DNA of 24,284 nt from a virus. This document shows positions 9,846-17,883 of the stretch, piece by piece (within the stretch, counting starts at the first letter, position 1; the number at the start of each line of letters is the position of its first letter). Made by a program: the position numbers and the translations under genes. The DNA lies in the IMG/VR virus record IMGVR_UViG_3300045116_000161, positions 1 to 24,284 of that record. One strand, written 5' to 3'. Below the pieces are notes generated by a model. It saw only the letters and a list, made by a program, of their open reading frames with translations, did no database searches and had not been told where the DNA came from.

Positions 9846-10717
9846 ATTACGAAGAACTCTCTAGCGCAGAAATGGCAGCATTTGAAGGATACAAGGCTAA
9901 GTATCTGGCCTTCCATCCGGTGCTTGAAAAACCTAAACCAGAGGGGGTAGGCTGGCGTTTGTTCTTGATCGTGCTGGTGTCGGCAGCCAGCATCATTCTG
10001 GCATCCTTACGGACTGCACAACAATTCTATAAAGCTGCATCACTGGGGGGAAGTGATCTTTTGGGCTATGCTGAGGCCGTTGCTGTTATTTTTGCCGTCG
10101 AGGGTGGTTTGGTAGTTTACTCCACTATTCGGGCAATCAATGATAAGGAGAAAAAGAAAAGACTGCTCAAATGGGGTATTTGGATCATGCTATTGATCTC
10201 TATTATTGCTGGATTAGGGCAGAGTATAAATCTTATCAATGAGATCAACCGATCAATACTCAATGTCTTTGAGTATGTCCTTTCCTTTGTTATTGGCGTG
10301 TTCTCATCAGTGTTGGCCTGGATTAGTGGGGAAGTCCTGGGTGGTGAGATAGCCAGGTTGATTCTGGCGTCAGAAACTATCGAGGGGGAATACCAACAGT
10401 ATCTTGAGGAATATCAAAGTTCGATGCTTCAGTCGTGGAGTTCGTCTACCGAGCGAAAGATGGCTAGATCTGCATTTATAAGTTCGGAGAGTTCGTTCGG
10501 TTCGCCAGGTTCGTTTTCGACTAAAACGAACCGATTAAATCCACCTATTCGTCAACCCGTGAAAGAACAAGAAATTTTCGAGTTTATTACTGGTATTTTC
10601 AATGTCGAAGGCCGTATTCCAGGCCCAAAAGAGATAGCTGACACTATTTCGTGTGCCAAAGGTTATGCCAGTGATGTGCGCAAGAAGTGGATTGAACAAA
10701 ACAGTGAGGCAATATAA
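9842..10717 (+). CDS. Membrane protein with C-terminal helix-turn-helix, 291 aa
   Basis: ATG at 9842 is preferred (ATGA overlap with upstream stop, GGAAGAG upstream). Four membrane spans at about 40-56, 75-97, 110-128 and 144-165; helical segment 170-200; a Ser/Gly/Thr linker at 200-238 (SSFGSPGSFSTKTN); then residues 240-287 (KEQEIFEFITGIFN, PGPKEIADTISCAKGYASDV) resemble a winged-helix DNA-binding domain. A four-span protein with a flexible tether to a DNA-binding head is unusual among phage late genes; it could link DNA or transcription to the membrane. Not recognised. Confidence 0.65.
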   Translation: MNYEELSSAEMAAFEGYKAKYLAFHPVLEKPKPEGVGWRLFLIVLVSAASIILASLRTAQQFYKAASLGGSDLLGYAEAVAVIFAVEGGLVVYSTIRAINDKEKKKRLLKWGIWIMLLISIIAGLGQSINLINEINRSILNVFEYVLSFVIGVFSSVLAWISGEVLGGEIARLILASETIEGEYQQYLEEYQSSMLQSWSSSTERKMARSAFISSESSFGSPGSFSTKTNRLNPPIRQPVKEQEIFEFITGIFNVEGRIPGPKEIADTISCAKGYASDVRKKWIEQNSEAI

Positions 10718-10726
10718 GGAGTTATC

Positions 10727-10996
10727 ATGCGAATCAATTACACTGTAACGAATTTGACGATCGGGACTGTTGCTTTATAGAAGTTTGTCCCAACAACCAC
10801 AACTGCTGTGGATTACCTTGTTGCTGATGAGGATGATCTATGGCTGGATAGCTCAAATATCTTATGGGCAAAAGTCACCGATACTGGTGGTGAGGTTGAG
10901 GATATGTTCCCGACTGTGCCAGCAGAAGCCGATGAATTGAAATTATTCAGTGCCATTTATCATGGTACTAATTGGTATGTGAGGGTTGGCGCATGA
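10727..10996 (+). pseudogene. Small gene interrupted by an in-frame TAG
   Basis: An SD (AAGGAG) and ATG at 10727 start MRINYTVTNLTIGTVAL, then TAG (10778-10780), then the same frame continues KFVPTTTTAVDYLVADEDDL to a TGA at 10994-10996 that overlaps the next ATG. The halves join as one natural 90-aa sequence, so this is either a nonsense mutation, read-through, or re-initiation at the GTG at 10808 (no SD there). Other genes here use TAG as a normal stop, so genome-wide recoding is unlikely. Intact family function unknown. Confidence 0.6.
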
Positions 10997-11481
10997 ACGA
11001 TGATTACTATATGCGACTTGCCATACAGGTTGCTACTGGTAGCAAGTGCAAACGTGCTAAATATGGCACTGTGATTGTTGCTAAGGATGGGCGAATCATC
11101 TCTACCGGAGTAAATGGTAAGCCTCGTGGATCTAAAAATGATGATGTGTGCTATCGAGAATCTCTTGCAGATAATGCTGCGAGACCGAATTGTTGTCTCC
11201 ATAGTGAAATGAATGCTTTGTTATTCTCTGATCCTATCGCTAGAGAGGGTAGCACCATATACGTGAGTGGAATACCATGCACGGATTGCGCTTTGGCTAT
11301 TGCTCAGAGTGGAGTTGCGAGATTGGTTTACCTGGATGATGCTTTTCTCAATAAGCATCATGGTAATTTCGATATGGATTTTTATAACAAGTATGGAATG
11401 AAATTTGAAGTTGTTCCTTACATTATACCTACAGGATACTACCCTATTGGAGTTTTGCATGAGTACTATAGACCATCCTGA
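10993..11481 (+). CDS. Deoxycytidylate (dCMP) deaminase family
   Basis: 162 aa. The zinc-dependent deaminase signature is complete: H70-S-E72 (LHSEMNAL) and PCTDC (P95, C96, C99), spaced as in dCMP deaminases; Cys residues at 19, 53, 67 and 68 may form the extra structural zinc site. The enzyme converts dCMP to dUMP, feeding dTMP synthesis. ATG at 10993 overlaps the upstream stop (ATGA); the next gene starts 23 bp before its end. The C-terminal 45 residues (FNKYGM..., PTGYYPIGVLHEY) are longer than the minimal fold. Confidence 0.88.
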   Translation: MNDDYYMRLAIQVATGSKCKRAKYGTVIVAKDGRIISTGVNGKPRGSKNDDVCYRESLADNAARPNCCLHSEMNALLFSDPIAREGSTIYVSGIPCTDCALAIAQSGVARLVYLDDAFLNKHHGNFDMDFYNKYGMKFEVVPYIIPTGYYPIGVLHEYYRPS

Positions 11482-11737
11482 ACACTACAACCAGATTTCA
11501 GGAATTGAATGTATTGATGTTATTGAATATTTCAATTTCAATATGGGAAATGCTATCAAATACCTTTGGCGTGCCGGACTGAAAACGGAAGATCCGATTG
11601 ATGATCTGAAGAAAGCTAAATGGTATTGTGAACGAGAAATAAGTCGGTTAGAGAAAGCCTGGAAACCTGAAGATCCGAAAATAACTACTGGTGAACCATC
11701 TTTCTATATGTACGCGCATACTTTCAGAGTTGGATGA
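11459..11737 (+). CDS. DUF3310 family protein
   Basis: 92 aa from ATG 11459 (GGAG seven bases upstream). Signatures HPEHYNQ, GIECIDVIEYFNFNMGNAI, KYLWRAGLKTEDP and DLKKAKWYCEREI are those of DUF3310, a small helical phage protein often encoded near nucleotide-metabolism genes; its role is not established. Overlaps the deaminase end and, as ATGA, the TerL start. Confidence 0.85.
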   Translation: MSTIDHPEHYNQISGIECIDVIEYFNFNMGNAIKYLWRAGLKTEDPIDDLKKAKWYCEREISRLEKAWKPEDPKITTGEPSFYMYAHTFRVG

Positions 11738-13695
11738 GTTATCTTACTGATGCAGATAAAAGAATACTTCCGCTTGCCCTGAGACAAAATGGCAACTGGT
11801 ATATTGCTACTCAATGGTATCTGAGAAATTGGGAACCTTTGCCCTATCAGTACGCCTATCATCAAATAAATTTGATGAACAGCGTATGGCTGGCTGGCGT
11901 GGCGTGTGTAAGTGGTGATACGCCAATCCTTGATCCGATTGATGGAACTAATCTTAATATCGCTGATCGTGTTGGCAAGCCCTTACATGTTTTGTCTTGG
12001 GATGATGGAAAGTTTGTTGTAACAAAAACGAATCCGCCTTTCCTAAAAGGTCGGGCGGATTTGTATCAAGTCTTGTTATCTACTGGACAATCAATCAATA
12101 CAACACTCGCTCACCGTTTTCTAACTCCATCTGGTTATGTTTCTCTTTCAAATCTTTACGTCGGATCTTTGATTGGTGTTCTTTCCAGTCAGGATTCGAC
12201 CAATCCTTATGTTTTGCCATATATACTCCTAAAGAACAGATTTTCTAATTATTATAATGCGAACACCACTTTTGTGGATGTCGTAGATATAAAATATATT
12301 GGAACTGGAGATTTTTACGATCTAAATGTACCTATAACTAATAACTATGTTGCCAATGGGATTATTAATCACAATAGCGGGAAAACCGTTACATCTGCTG
12401 CCTCATGTGTTATTGATTGTCTTTCTATTCCCTATTTCAAATGTCTGAATACGAGTGTTACTGCGAAACAGGCTGAATTACCTTTTGATAAGTTCATGTC
12501 CTGGTATGAGGGTAATTCCAGACTAGAACATCTGGTAGAGCATATCAAATTACGCCCTTGGCCTGTTATATATTTCAAGAATTTCTCAGAGTGGGAGTTC
12601 CGTACTGCCGGTGTAGATGCTCGTTTTATTCGGGGTAATGAGTATGATCGTATTGTGTTTGACGAATGTGGTCTTGATTATAATGGGGAGATTGTAAAGG
12701 TATTACGTTCTCGCTTGAGAGGCGTTAGACCAGATGGCGCCACGCGTACAGCCAGGCTGGATACAATCACTTCTCCAACTGATGCACCCTGGTTGAGAGA
12801 GAGGTTTGATAAAGGCTGGAAAACCTCGGATACGTTTGATCCTGTACAGTATATCTCTCACCGTGCCAGGACCAGGGATAACACAAAACTCACCGAAGAG
12901 CAAATCGTAGCCATGGAGTCAGAATATACCGACGAAATGGTCGATGTGGAAATGAATGCCATGTTCCCCGATTATGGACTGGCTACGTTTCCTAAACGTC
13001 ATATCATCGCGTGTACCAGCCAGGCGTTGAATGATGTCTTAGAAATGGCAGTAAATCCTGAGGATGGCAAGATAAAACGTGGATATAGCATGGAGGAACA
13101 TCCCAGGCATGGGATTACAAAGTTCGAGTTCGCTATCAATCCTGGTGGAACTTATATCATGGCTGGCGATCCTGGTACAGATGATCCGCCTAAACGTAAT
13201 GCCGGGTGTGTAATAGTGGTCGATATCAGTAAACATCCGGCTACGATGGTGTATTTTGATTGGGTATCCGGCAAGGGTAGCTATATGCCGTTTTTGAATA
13301 GCTATAAGTATGCCATGAATAAGTATCGGCCAGAAGTAAAGCTGATAGACACTACCAGCACCCAAAAAGCCATGCAGGAGTTGGCCTTCTCGGAAGTGGG
13401 AATAGAAACAGATGGCTTCAATTTTTCCAGTGATAAACAAGGCGCTCTTAATGCTCTTTCACTCACTCTTTCCAATCACGACATCTGTTTTCCTATTGTA
13501 AAAGGTATAGATCGTCAATTATCAAACTACATGCGTGATAAGGATGATAAGATTGCTCAGGACATTGTAATGACTTTAGCAATGGCCGCTTATGGAATGA
13601 GACTACGAATTTCCGAGACAAATAATCAAACTTCTTATTCCTACATCCCAAATCGCCGTAGCAGAGCGCACGGTAGACCACGCAGGAGACGCTGA
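11734..13695 (+). CDS. terL: Terminase large subunit, intein-containing precursor
   Basis: 653 aa as translated; 496 aa after removal of the intein at residues 58-214, a normal TerL length. ATPase domain: Walker A formed only after splicing (LAGVA joined to SGKT, with K217), Walker B RIVFDE (306-311). Nuclease domain with RNase H-like acidic residues D479 (MAGDPGTDD), D539 (KLIDTT) and D610 (AQDIVMTLAMA). TerL pumps DNA into the prohead and cuts the concatemer. No small terminase gene is recognised nearby. The stop overlaps the next start (TGATG). Confidence 0.93.
   Translation: MSYLTDADKRILPLALRQNGNWYIATQWYLRNWEPLPYQYAYHQINLMNSVWLAGVACVSGDTPILDPIDGTNLNIADRVGKPLHVLSWDDGKFVVTKTNPPFLKGRADLYQVLLSTGQSINTTLAHRFLTPSGYVSLSNLYVGSLIGVLSSQDSTNPYVLPYILLKNRFSNYYNANTTFVDVVDIKYIGTGDFYDLNVPITNNYVANGIINHNSGKTVTSAASCVIDCLSIPYFKCLNTSVTAKQAELPFDKFMSWYEGNSRLEHLVEHIKLRPWPVIYFKNFSEWEFRTAGVDARFIRGNEYDRIVFDECGLDYNGEIVKVLRSRLRGVRPDGATRTARLDTITSPTDAPWLRERFDKGWKTSDTFDPVQYISHRARTRDNTKLTEEQIVAMESEYTDEMVDVEMNAMFPDYGLATFPKRHIIACTSQALNDVLEMAVNPEDGKIKRGYSMEEHPRHGITKFEFAINPGGTYIMAGDPGTDDPPKRNAGCVIVVDISKHPATMVYFDWVSGKGSYMPFLNSYKYAMNKYRPEVKLIDTTSTQKAMQELAFSEVGIETDGFNFSSDKQGALNALSLTLSNHDICFPIVKGIDRQLSNYMRDKDDKIAQDIVMTLAMAAYGMRLRISETNNQTSYSYIPNRRSRAHGRPRRRR
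11905..12375 (+). mobile_element. Mini-intein in TerL Walker A motif
   Basis: 157 aa. Starts with catalytic Cys (CVSGDTPIL, block A), has NTTLAHRFL with the block B His, FYDLNVPITNNYVANG (block F) and ends INHN followed by the +1 Ser (block G). All splicing residues are present. There is no room for, and no trace of, a LAGLIDADG or HNH homing domain between blocks B and F, so it cannot move on its own. It interrupts the P-loop between A57 and S215; unspliced TerL cannot bind ATP. Confidence 0.92.
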
Positions 13696-14146
13696 TGCCC
13701 AATGAACGAGAACACACAATCGCCACAATAGGATCGTATGCATCCATCGCTACCTTAATGGCTGTCAATCACCAACCAGTAGACTATATTGCTGCCTGTG
13801 CTGCTGGTTTCATAACCAGTTTTTGGATCAATCCAGACCTGGACCTTTCCAAGAAGCTTCCAAAAGACATCAAGAAATTCCCCTGGTGGGTATTGTGGTT
13901 GCTCTACGGTAAGTTTTTCAAACACAGGTCATTCTGGACACATACTCCACTGATCGGAACAACTTTGCGTATTGCTTATGCTCTTGGCGTTATCCTAATT
14001 GTTCTTAACCTGATGGGGATACATTACAATATATATAACCTATACCTGGGTGGTTTTTATTCGGTATTGTTGTGTCGGATATCATTCATATATCCTTGGA
14101 TATCCTTACGACAACATTAAAAAGGGTGATAAAATCGTTTGAATAA
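13695..14146 (+). CDS. DUF2227-type putative metal-binding membrane protein, frame-shifted
   Basis: Frame 1 (from ATG 13695) carries the family motifs: REHTIATIGSYASIA, INPDLDLSKKLP, then KFFKHRSFWTHTPLIGTTLR, and a membrane segment (ALGVILIVLNLMGI). It stops at 14120 after a doubtful tail. The -1 frame from about 14039 to a TAA at 14146 reads WFLFGIVVSDIIHISLDIL, the expected family C-terminus. The crossover lies in 14039-14062, which includes T5 (14054-14058). Sequencing error, mutation or programmed frameshift are all possible. The family is membrane-associated and probably metal-dependent; role in phages unknown. Confidence 0.7.
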
Positions 14147-14185
14147 ACGAATATTTGTTCGTAATCTTGACAAGGAGATTTATCC

Positions 14186-14464
14186 ATGTTACTCTTCGAT
14201 GTAATGGTAAATACTGCGCAGAAAGCACTGTTAGATGCTCTGAAAGATGTGCAATTCGGTGAAATTTTGGATGTAGAACTTTCTTCCGATGATGGAAAGC
14301 TGCCGACAAAGGTATCTCGGCAGACAAAGGACTTGATCGAGTTAGTGAAAGACGGTAATAGTTTCTTTCGTAAGATCAAGATTCATCAGGGAGAACCAAC
14401 ACTGGCCGAGGTACCCTACGCAGTCGGGGGCTTCAAATGTATAAAACAATACAGGTTTAATTAA
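14186..14464 (+). CDS. Hypothetical protein, 92 aa
   Basis: AAGGAG eight bases before the ATG. MLLFDVMVNTAQKALLDALK, then an acidic strand region (GEILDVELSSDDGKLPTKVS) and a basic C-terminus. No recognised domain. It sits between TerL/DUF2227 and portal and is followed by a strong terminator, so it closes the first late transcription block. Position would suit a small terminase or DNA-binding protein, but no motif supports this. Confidence 0.6.
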   Translation: MLLFDVMVNTAQKALLDALKDVQFGEILDVELSSDDGKLPTKVSRQTKDLIELVKDGNSFFRKIKIHQGEPTLAEVPYAVGGFKCIKQYRFN

Positions 14465-14488
14465 AAGCCTATTCATCTCCTTCCACTG

Positions 14489-14518
14489 AAAAAAGCAGGG
14501 TTACAACCCTGCTTTTTT
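14489..14518. terminator. Bidirectional intrinsic terminator before the portal gene
   Basis: Perfect 13-bp stem (AAAAAAGCAGGGT 14489-14501 with 14506-14518) with TACA loop and T6 at the 3' side on both strands. It ends 3 bases before the portal ATG, which leaves no room for an SD. Confidence 0.9.
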
Positions 14519-14521
14519 CTT

Positions 14522-16024
14522 ATGATACTAAGTGACTTTTCTGATCTTTCTAAAGTAAGTCCTGAAACACGGAACTCGTGGATTGGCGAGATTGCAATCC
14601 GTGAGAAATATCGTTCCTATTATTCGGGGGATATTTTCAAAGATACCGTTCCAGCGGAGGAACCTGTTGGCGAAGAAGAACCAGAACTCTATCCGGTTGG
14701 AATTAATCTTGTCAAGATGCTTACCACCGCCCAGGCAGATGCCTTATTTGGCGAATGGGAAGAAGATATTGTTAAATTTGAACCAGGACAGAACGCAGAG
14801 GTTTCTCAACCGGAGAAAGATGCGTCGGATTTAGCCAGAAAGATCCTCAGAAACAGTAATGCCAATTCTATGTTATGGGAAATGGCATTAGAACGTGAGG
14901 TGTATGGTGGGTCGCCAATAAAGATTACACCAGCGTTGAAGTTATCAAGTGGAGTAAAGTGGGATCGAATTGCGTTGGGCAGTTTCTTCCCAATTTGGGA
15001 CCCTGACGATATAGATAGTCTGCTAGAGGTTTATATTGTCACTGAAATGACCAGGGATCAAGCCAAGGCCAAGTGGGGCATTGTAACTGGTGATGATACA
15101 GTCAGACGTGTCGAACATTGGACGAATACAGTCTATGAAAATACAGTTGGTAATGTGCGTATTGATGCTTATTCAGGTATTAATCCTTGGGGTTTCGTAC
15201 CGTTTGTTTACTTTCCCCGTTTTCGTTCAGACCATTGGTGGGGAGATAGTCTTACTGAAGATCTCATCCGTGTTCAAGATGAACTAAATATGCGCATTGC
15301 CGACCTGGGTGATGCAGTCAATTACAATACCCATCCCATTAAATGGGCCTACAATCTGCCTAAATCATTTGATACAAAAAACTATCCGATTGGGTCCAAC
15401 ATCCTTTGGGATGCGGGTAAAGTGTTGGGGAGCAGCCCGGAACCACACATTGAAATCCTGGAAGCTAAAAATCCAATACCATCTGGCACGTTTGACTATA
15501 TCAACTTTCTCTATGATTGGGGAATGACATCTTCTTTCATTCCGCCTGTTGTTTTAGGACGAAGTGAAAGTGCATCGCAGAGGGCTGGAATTACTGTAGA
15601 ACTAAAGATGCAATCTTTAGTTCGTGCAACACGTCGCAGCCGGTCGTATATGTCTACCGGGCTACTACGTGCTATGCGTATGAGTGCCCTGATACTCTCA
15701 CAGAAGGACCTCCCTGGAATATCCAAACGAGCATTGTCCGTTCTGATCGAGGGATCATTATTACCTTTTTATGCCCCTGTATTGCCAAGAGATCAGGAAA
15801 AAGTTGTAGACGAGATCACCAAACGATTATCTACTACTCCGCCGACAATCTCCCTCGAAACATCGGTAAAGAAATTAGGTGATGGGACTTCAGAGGTTGA
15901 GCGTATTCGTACCATGCTCAAGGAAGATGATTTATATAAGCGTGATCAGCCTCCGAAAGAGATCGGGATGAATTCCGGCGCCGGAAACGCTCCAAAGAAG
16001 AAAACGGAGACAAATGGTGAATGA
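14522..16024 (+). CDS. Phage portal protein
   Basis: 500 aa, near the usual length. Recognised by position after TerL and by portal-like features: MLTTAQADALFGEW, the wing and stem region (LGSFFPIWDPDDIDSLLEVY; GFVPFVYFPRF), RVQDELNMRIADLGDAVNY and IPPVVLGRSESASQRAG followed by the long-helix segment. The portal is the dodecameric ring through which DNA enters the head. Unusually the ATG lies 3 bases after a terminator hairpin and has no SD; no better in-frame start is seen nearby. Stop overlaps the next ATG (ATGA). Confidence 0.85.
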   Translation: MILSDFSDLSKVSPETRNSWIGEIAIREKYRSYYSGDIFKDTVPAEEPVGEEEPELYPVGINLVKMLTTAQADALFGEWEEDIVKFEPGQNAEVSQPEKDASDLARKILRNSNANSMLWEMALEREVYGGSPIKITPALKLSSGVKWDRIALGSFFPIWDPDDIDSLLEVYIVTEMTRDQAKAKWGIVTGDDTVRRVEHWTNTVYENTVGNVRIDAYSGINPWGFVPFVYFPRFRSDHWWGDSLTEDLIRVQDELNMRIADLGDAVNYNTHPIKWAYNLPKSFDTKNYPIGSNILWDAGKVLGSSPEPHIEILEAKNPIPSGTFDYINFLYDWGMTSSFIPPVVLGRSESASQRAGITVELKMQSLVRATRRSRSYMSTGLLRAMRMSALILSQKDLPGISKRALSVLIEGSLLPFYAPVLPRDQEKVVDEITKRLSTTPPTISLETSVKKLGDGTSEVERIRTMLKEDDLYKRDQPPKEIGMNSGAGNAPKKKTETNGE

Positions 16025-16773
16025 CATTTACCGGAATGGATTTACTGAGAGTATGGGATGTTGGACGAGAGAATGGTCTTTCACAACGTCGTTTGGCAAA
16101 GTATCTTGGTATGCCATTCAATTCTCTGCATGGAAAGATATTCCGGCAACAAAAGAAAATTGCAAACAGCTTGGAGATGACTTTGAGTACTTATAAACCT
16201 GTCTTACTGAAAGGTGCGGTATTCGACATCGAAACAATGAGTTTTGCTACTGGCGGTATTCGTAATCACATTGTGTGTACGTGCATTTTGTCGTTGGATA
16301 GTGATGAGATAAAGACAATGAAACTGTCTTTCAAAGATCATCATGATGATCGGAGGGTATTGGAGGAGATTATTGGTGAACTGAGTGAATATGACATCCT
16401 GATTGGGCATAACATTGCTGAATTTGACTTCAACTGGCTGAATAGTCGCCTGATCTATCACGGGATGAACCAACCTGATAAACGCTGGCTATATTATGAC
16501 ACTTACCAGCGTGCGAGGGCAATGGCGATCAAGGCTGATCGAAAATCATTAGGCTTTCTGGCTGATTTCTTTCGTATTGAGGGATCGAAAACGTCAGTTA
16601 TGCCGGTTTCGTGGAGCATGATTGACAGTCCAAAAGAGGATGAGTTTGAAAAGTCTTTAGCTGACATTATTTATCACTGCGAGTGTGATGTTCGGCTAAA
16701 TCGAGAACTATTCTTTGCTTTATGGGCAAGAGATAGATTACCAAATGGACTTCCTGTTACAAAAAAGTGGTGA
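16021..16773 (+). CDS. DnaQ-like 3'-5' exonuclease (DEDD type)
   Basis: 250 aa. Exonuclease motifs: FDIETMSF (D69, E71), ILIGHNIAEFDFNWLNSRL (D136) and YHCECDVRLN (D223; a His stands at the spacing where a Tyr is usual in PolB-like exonucleases). Residues 1-58 form a likely helix-turn-helix (NGLSQRRLAKYLGMPFNSL). The fold removes nucleotides from DNA 3' ends. It is encoded inside the head module, overlapping portal, not near a polymerase; its job may be in end processing. Exonuclease fold good, role unknown. Confidence 0.8.
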   Translation: MTFTGMDLLRVWDVGRENGLSQRRLAKYLGMPFNSLHGKIFRQQKKIANSLEMTLSTYKPVLLKGAVFDIETMSFATGGIRNHIVCTCILSLDSDEIKTMKLSFKDHHDDRRVLEEIIGELSEYDILIGHNIAEFDFNWLNSRLIYHGMNQPDKRWLYYDTYQRARAMAIKADRKSLGFLADFFRIEGSKTSVMPVSWSMIDSPKEDEFEKSLADIIYHCECDVRLNRELFFALWARDRLPNGLPVTKKW

Positions 16774-16776
16774 GAT

Positions 16777-17217
16777 ATGGATACTGAATCAATTCTTCGT
16801 GAAATTCGTTTTACTTCTGTCAAAAAGTGCTTTCGCTCGGTTTTAGATGCGGTGGGCGAGCGCATTGCAAAGGGGAGTATCGAGGTTGGTGATACTTCGG
16901 TAGATATTGTTACCGTACCTGCTAATTCCATCGTCACCGATGTTTTTTATCGGAACACTACGAATTGGAATGGATCGCCAACGATCAAGTTTGGTGATGC
17001 TGCCGATGACGATGGTTTCTTCACTTCTGCTTCCGCCAGCGGATCTGCTATGCAATTTACCTCTGGTAGCTCGCGTGGCGCCTACTTGTGGAATTCGTCT
17101 GGCTCTACCGCCAACAGAAAATTCTATCCAGAAGAAACTGATCTAACCGCCACGATTACCAGCGGTAGTACCACTGGCGCAGCGGATATTTTTGTCAAAT
17201 TCTTTGAACTTCCGTAG
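16777..17217 (+). CDS. Probable head decoration or minor structural protein
   Basis: 146 aa. After a helical start (residues 1-35), a beta-sandwich-like pattern: VTVPANSIVTDVFYRNTTNW, PTIKFGDAADDDGFF, RGAYLWNSSG, LTATITSGSTTGAADIFVKF. This Gly/Ser/Thr-rich strand pattern is typical of proteins on phage heads. The site between portal and scaffold supports a virion role. No family name is certain. Confidence 0.55.
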   Translation: MDTESILREIRFTSVKKCFRSVLDAVGERIAKGSIEVGDTSVDIVTVPANSIVTDVFYRNTTNWNGSPTIKFGDAADDDGFFTSASASGSAMQFTSGSSRGAYLWNSSGSTANRKFYPEETDLTATITSGSTTGAADIFVKFFELP

Positions 17218-17227
17218 GAGATAAATC

Positions 17228-17872
17228 ATGACTATCCAGGTTGATCCCCCTGTTGAGCCGGATTTGATCCCTCAGCAGCAGGGTACGAATAGCTCTGTTG
17301 ATGGTACAGAGGAATGGAAAAAACGATACACGGGTTCCGTAAAAAAAATCGAGGAACTTACGCTTGCTAATCGTGCTTTACAGCAGCAGCTTGATGGTTT
17401 TACTTCTCAGATCGAGCAAGTAAAGTCTCAACTGTCTATTAAAGATGTTGAAAAGGACGCAGCCATCGGTGAGCGAGATAAAAGACTTCAAGAAATCATT
17501 CAGGCTAAATCTCAAGCCGAACAAGAGCTTGATGGCCTTCGATCTCTGAAACTGAAGATTGAGGTCGCGCGTGAAATTGGACGCCCCGAATTGATCGAGA
17601 TCATTGATCACATTCCGTCAATGTCTGACAAGGAGACATTAAAGAGTGTGATGAGTGATTTCGCTAAATGGGGCGAAGGCATTGCTAAAAAGAGAGAAAC
17701 ACAACTACTTGCTGGCGTTACACCGCCAACAGGCAATATCCAACAGTCGCCTGCCACTCCCAACTCGTCAAACGAGTGGCAATCTATCATAAATAAATTA
17801 CCTTTAGGTAGTCCGGAGAGAGCGAAGGCCATGAACGATTGGTGGGCTTGGGAGGACGCCAAGCACAAATAG
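17228..17872 (+). CDS. Probable capsid scaffolding protein
   Basis: 214 aa. Pro/Gln-rich disordered start (VDPPVEPDLIPQQQG), coiled coil at residues 28-105 (heptads of Leu/Ile with many Gln and Lys), a compact part (AREIGRPELIEIIDHIPSMS) and a short charged tail (NDWWAWEDAKHK), as in phage scaffolds whose basic tail touches capsid. Directly upstream of the major capsid gene. SD GGAG overlaps the previous stop. Confidence 0.75.
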   Translation: MTIQVDPPVEPDLIPQQQGTNSSVDGTEEWKKRYTGSVKKIEELTLANRALQQQLDGFTSQIEQVKSQLSIKDVEKDAAIGERDKRLQEIIQAKSQAEQELDGLRSLKLKIEVAREIGRPELIEIIDHIPSMSDKETLKSVMSDFAKWGEGIAKKRETQLLAGVTPPTGNIQQSPATPNSSNEWQSIINKLPLGSPERAKAMNDWWAWEDAKHK

Positions 17873-17883
17873 GAGATTAAACC

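Noticed and set aside
3714-10996. Genome-wide reassignment of TAG
   Set aside because: TAG ends several well-supported genes, some with the next SD overlapping the codon (for example at 17217 and 17872), so the in-frame TAG codons at 10778 and in the intergenic repeats are local events.
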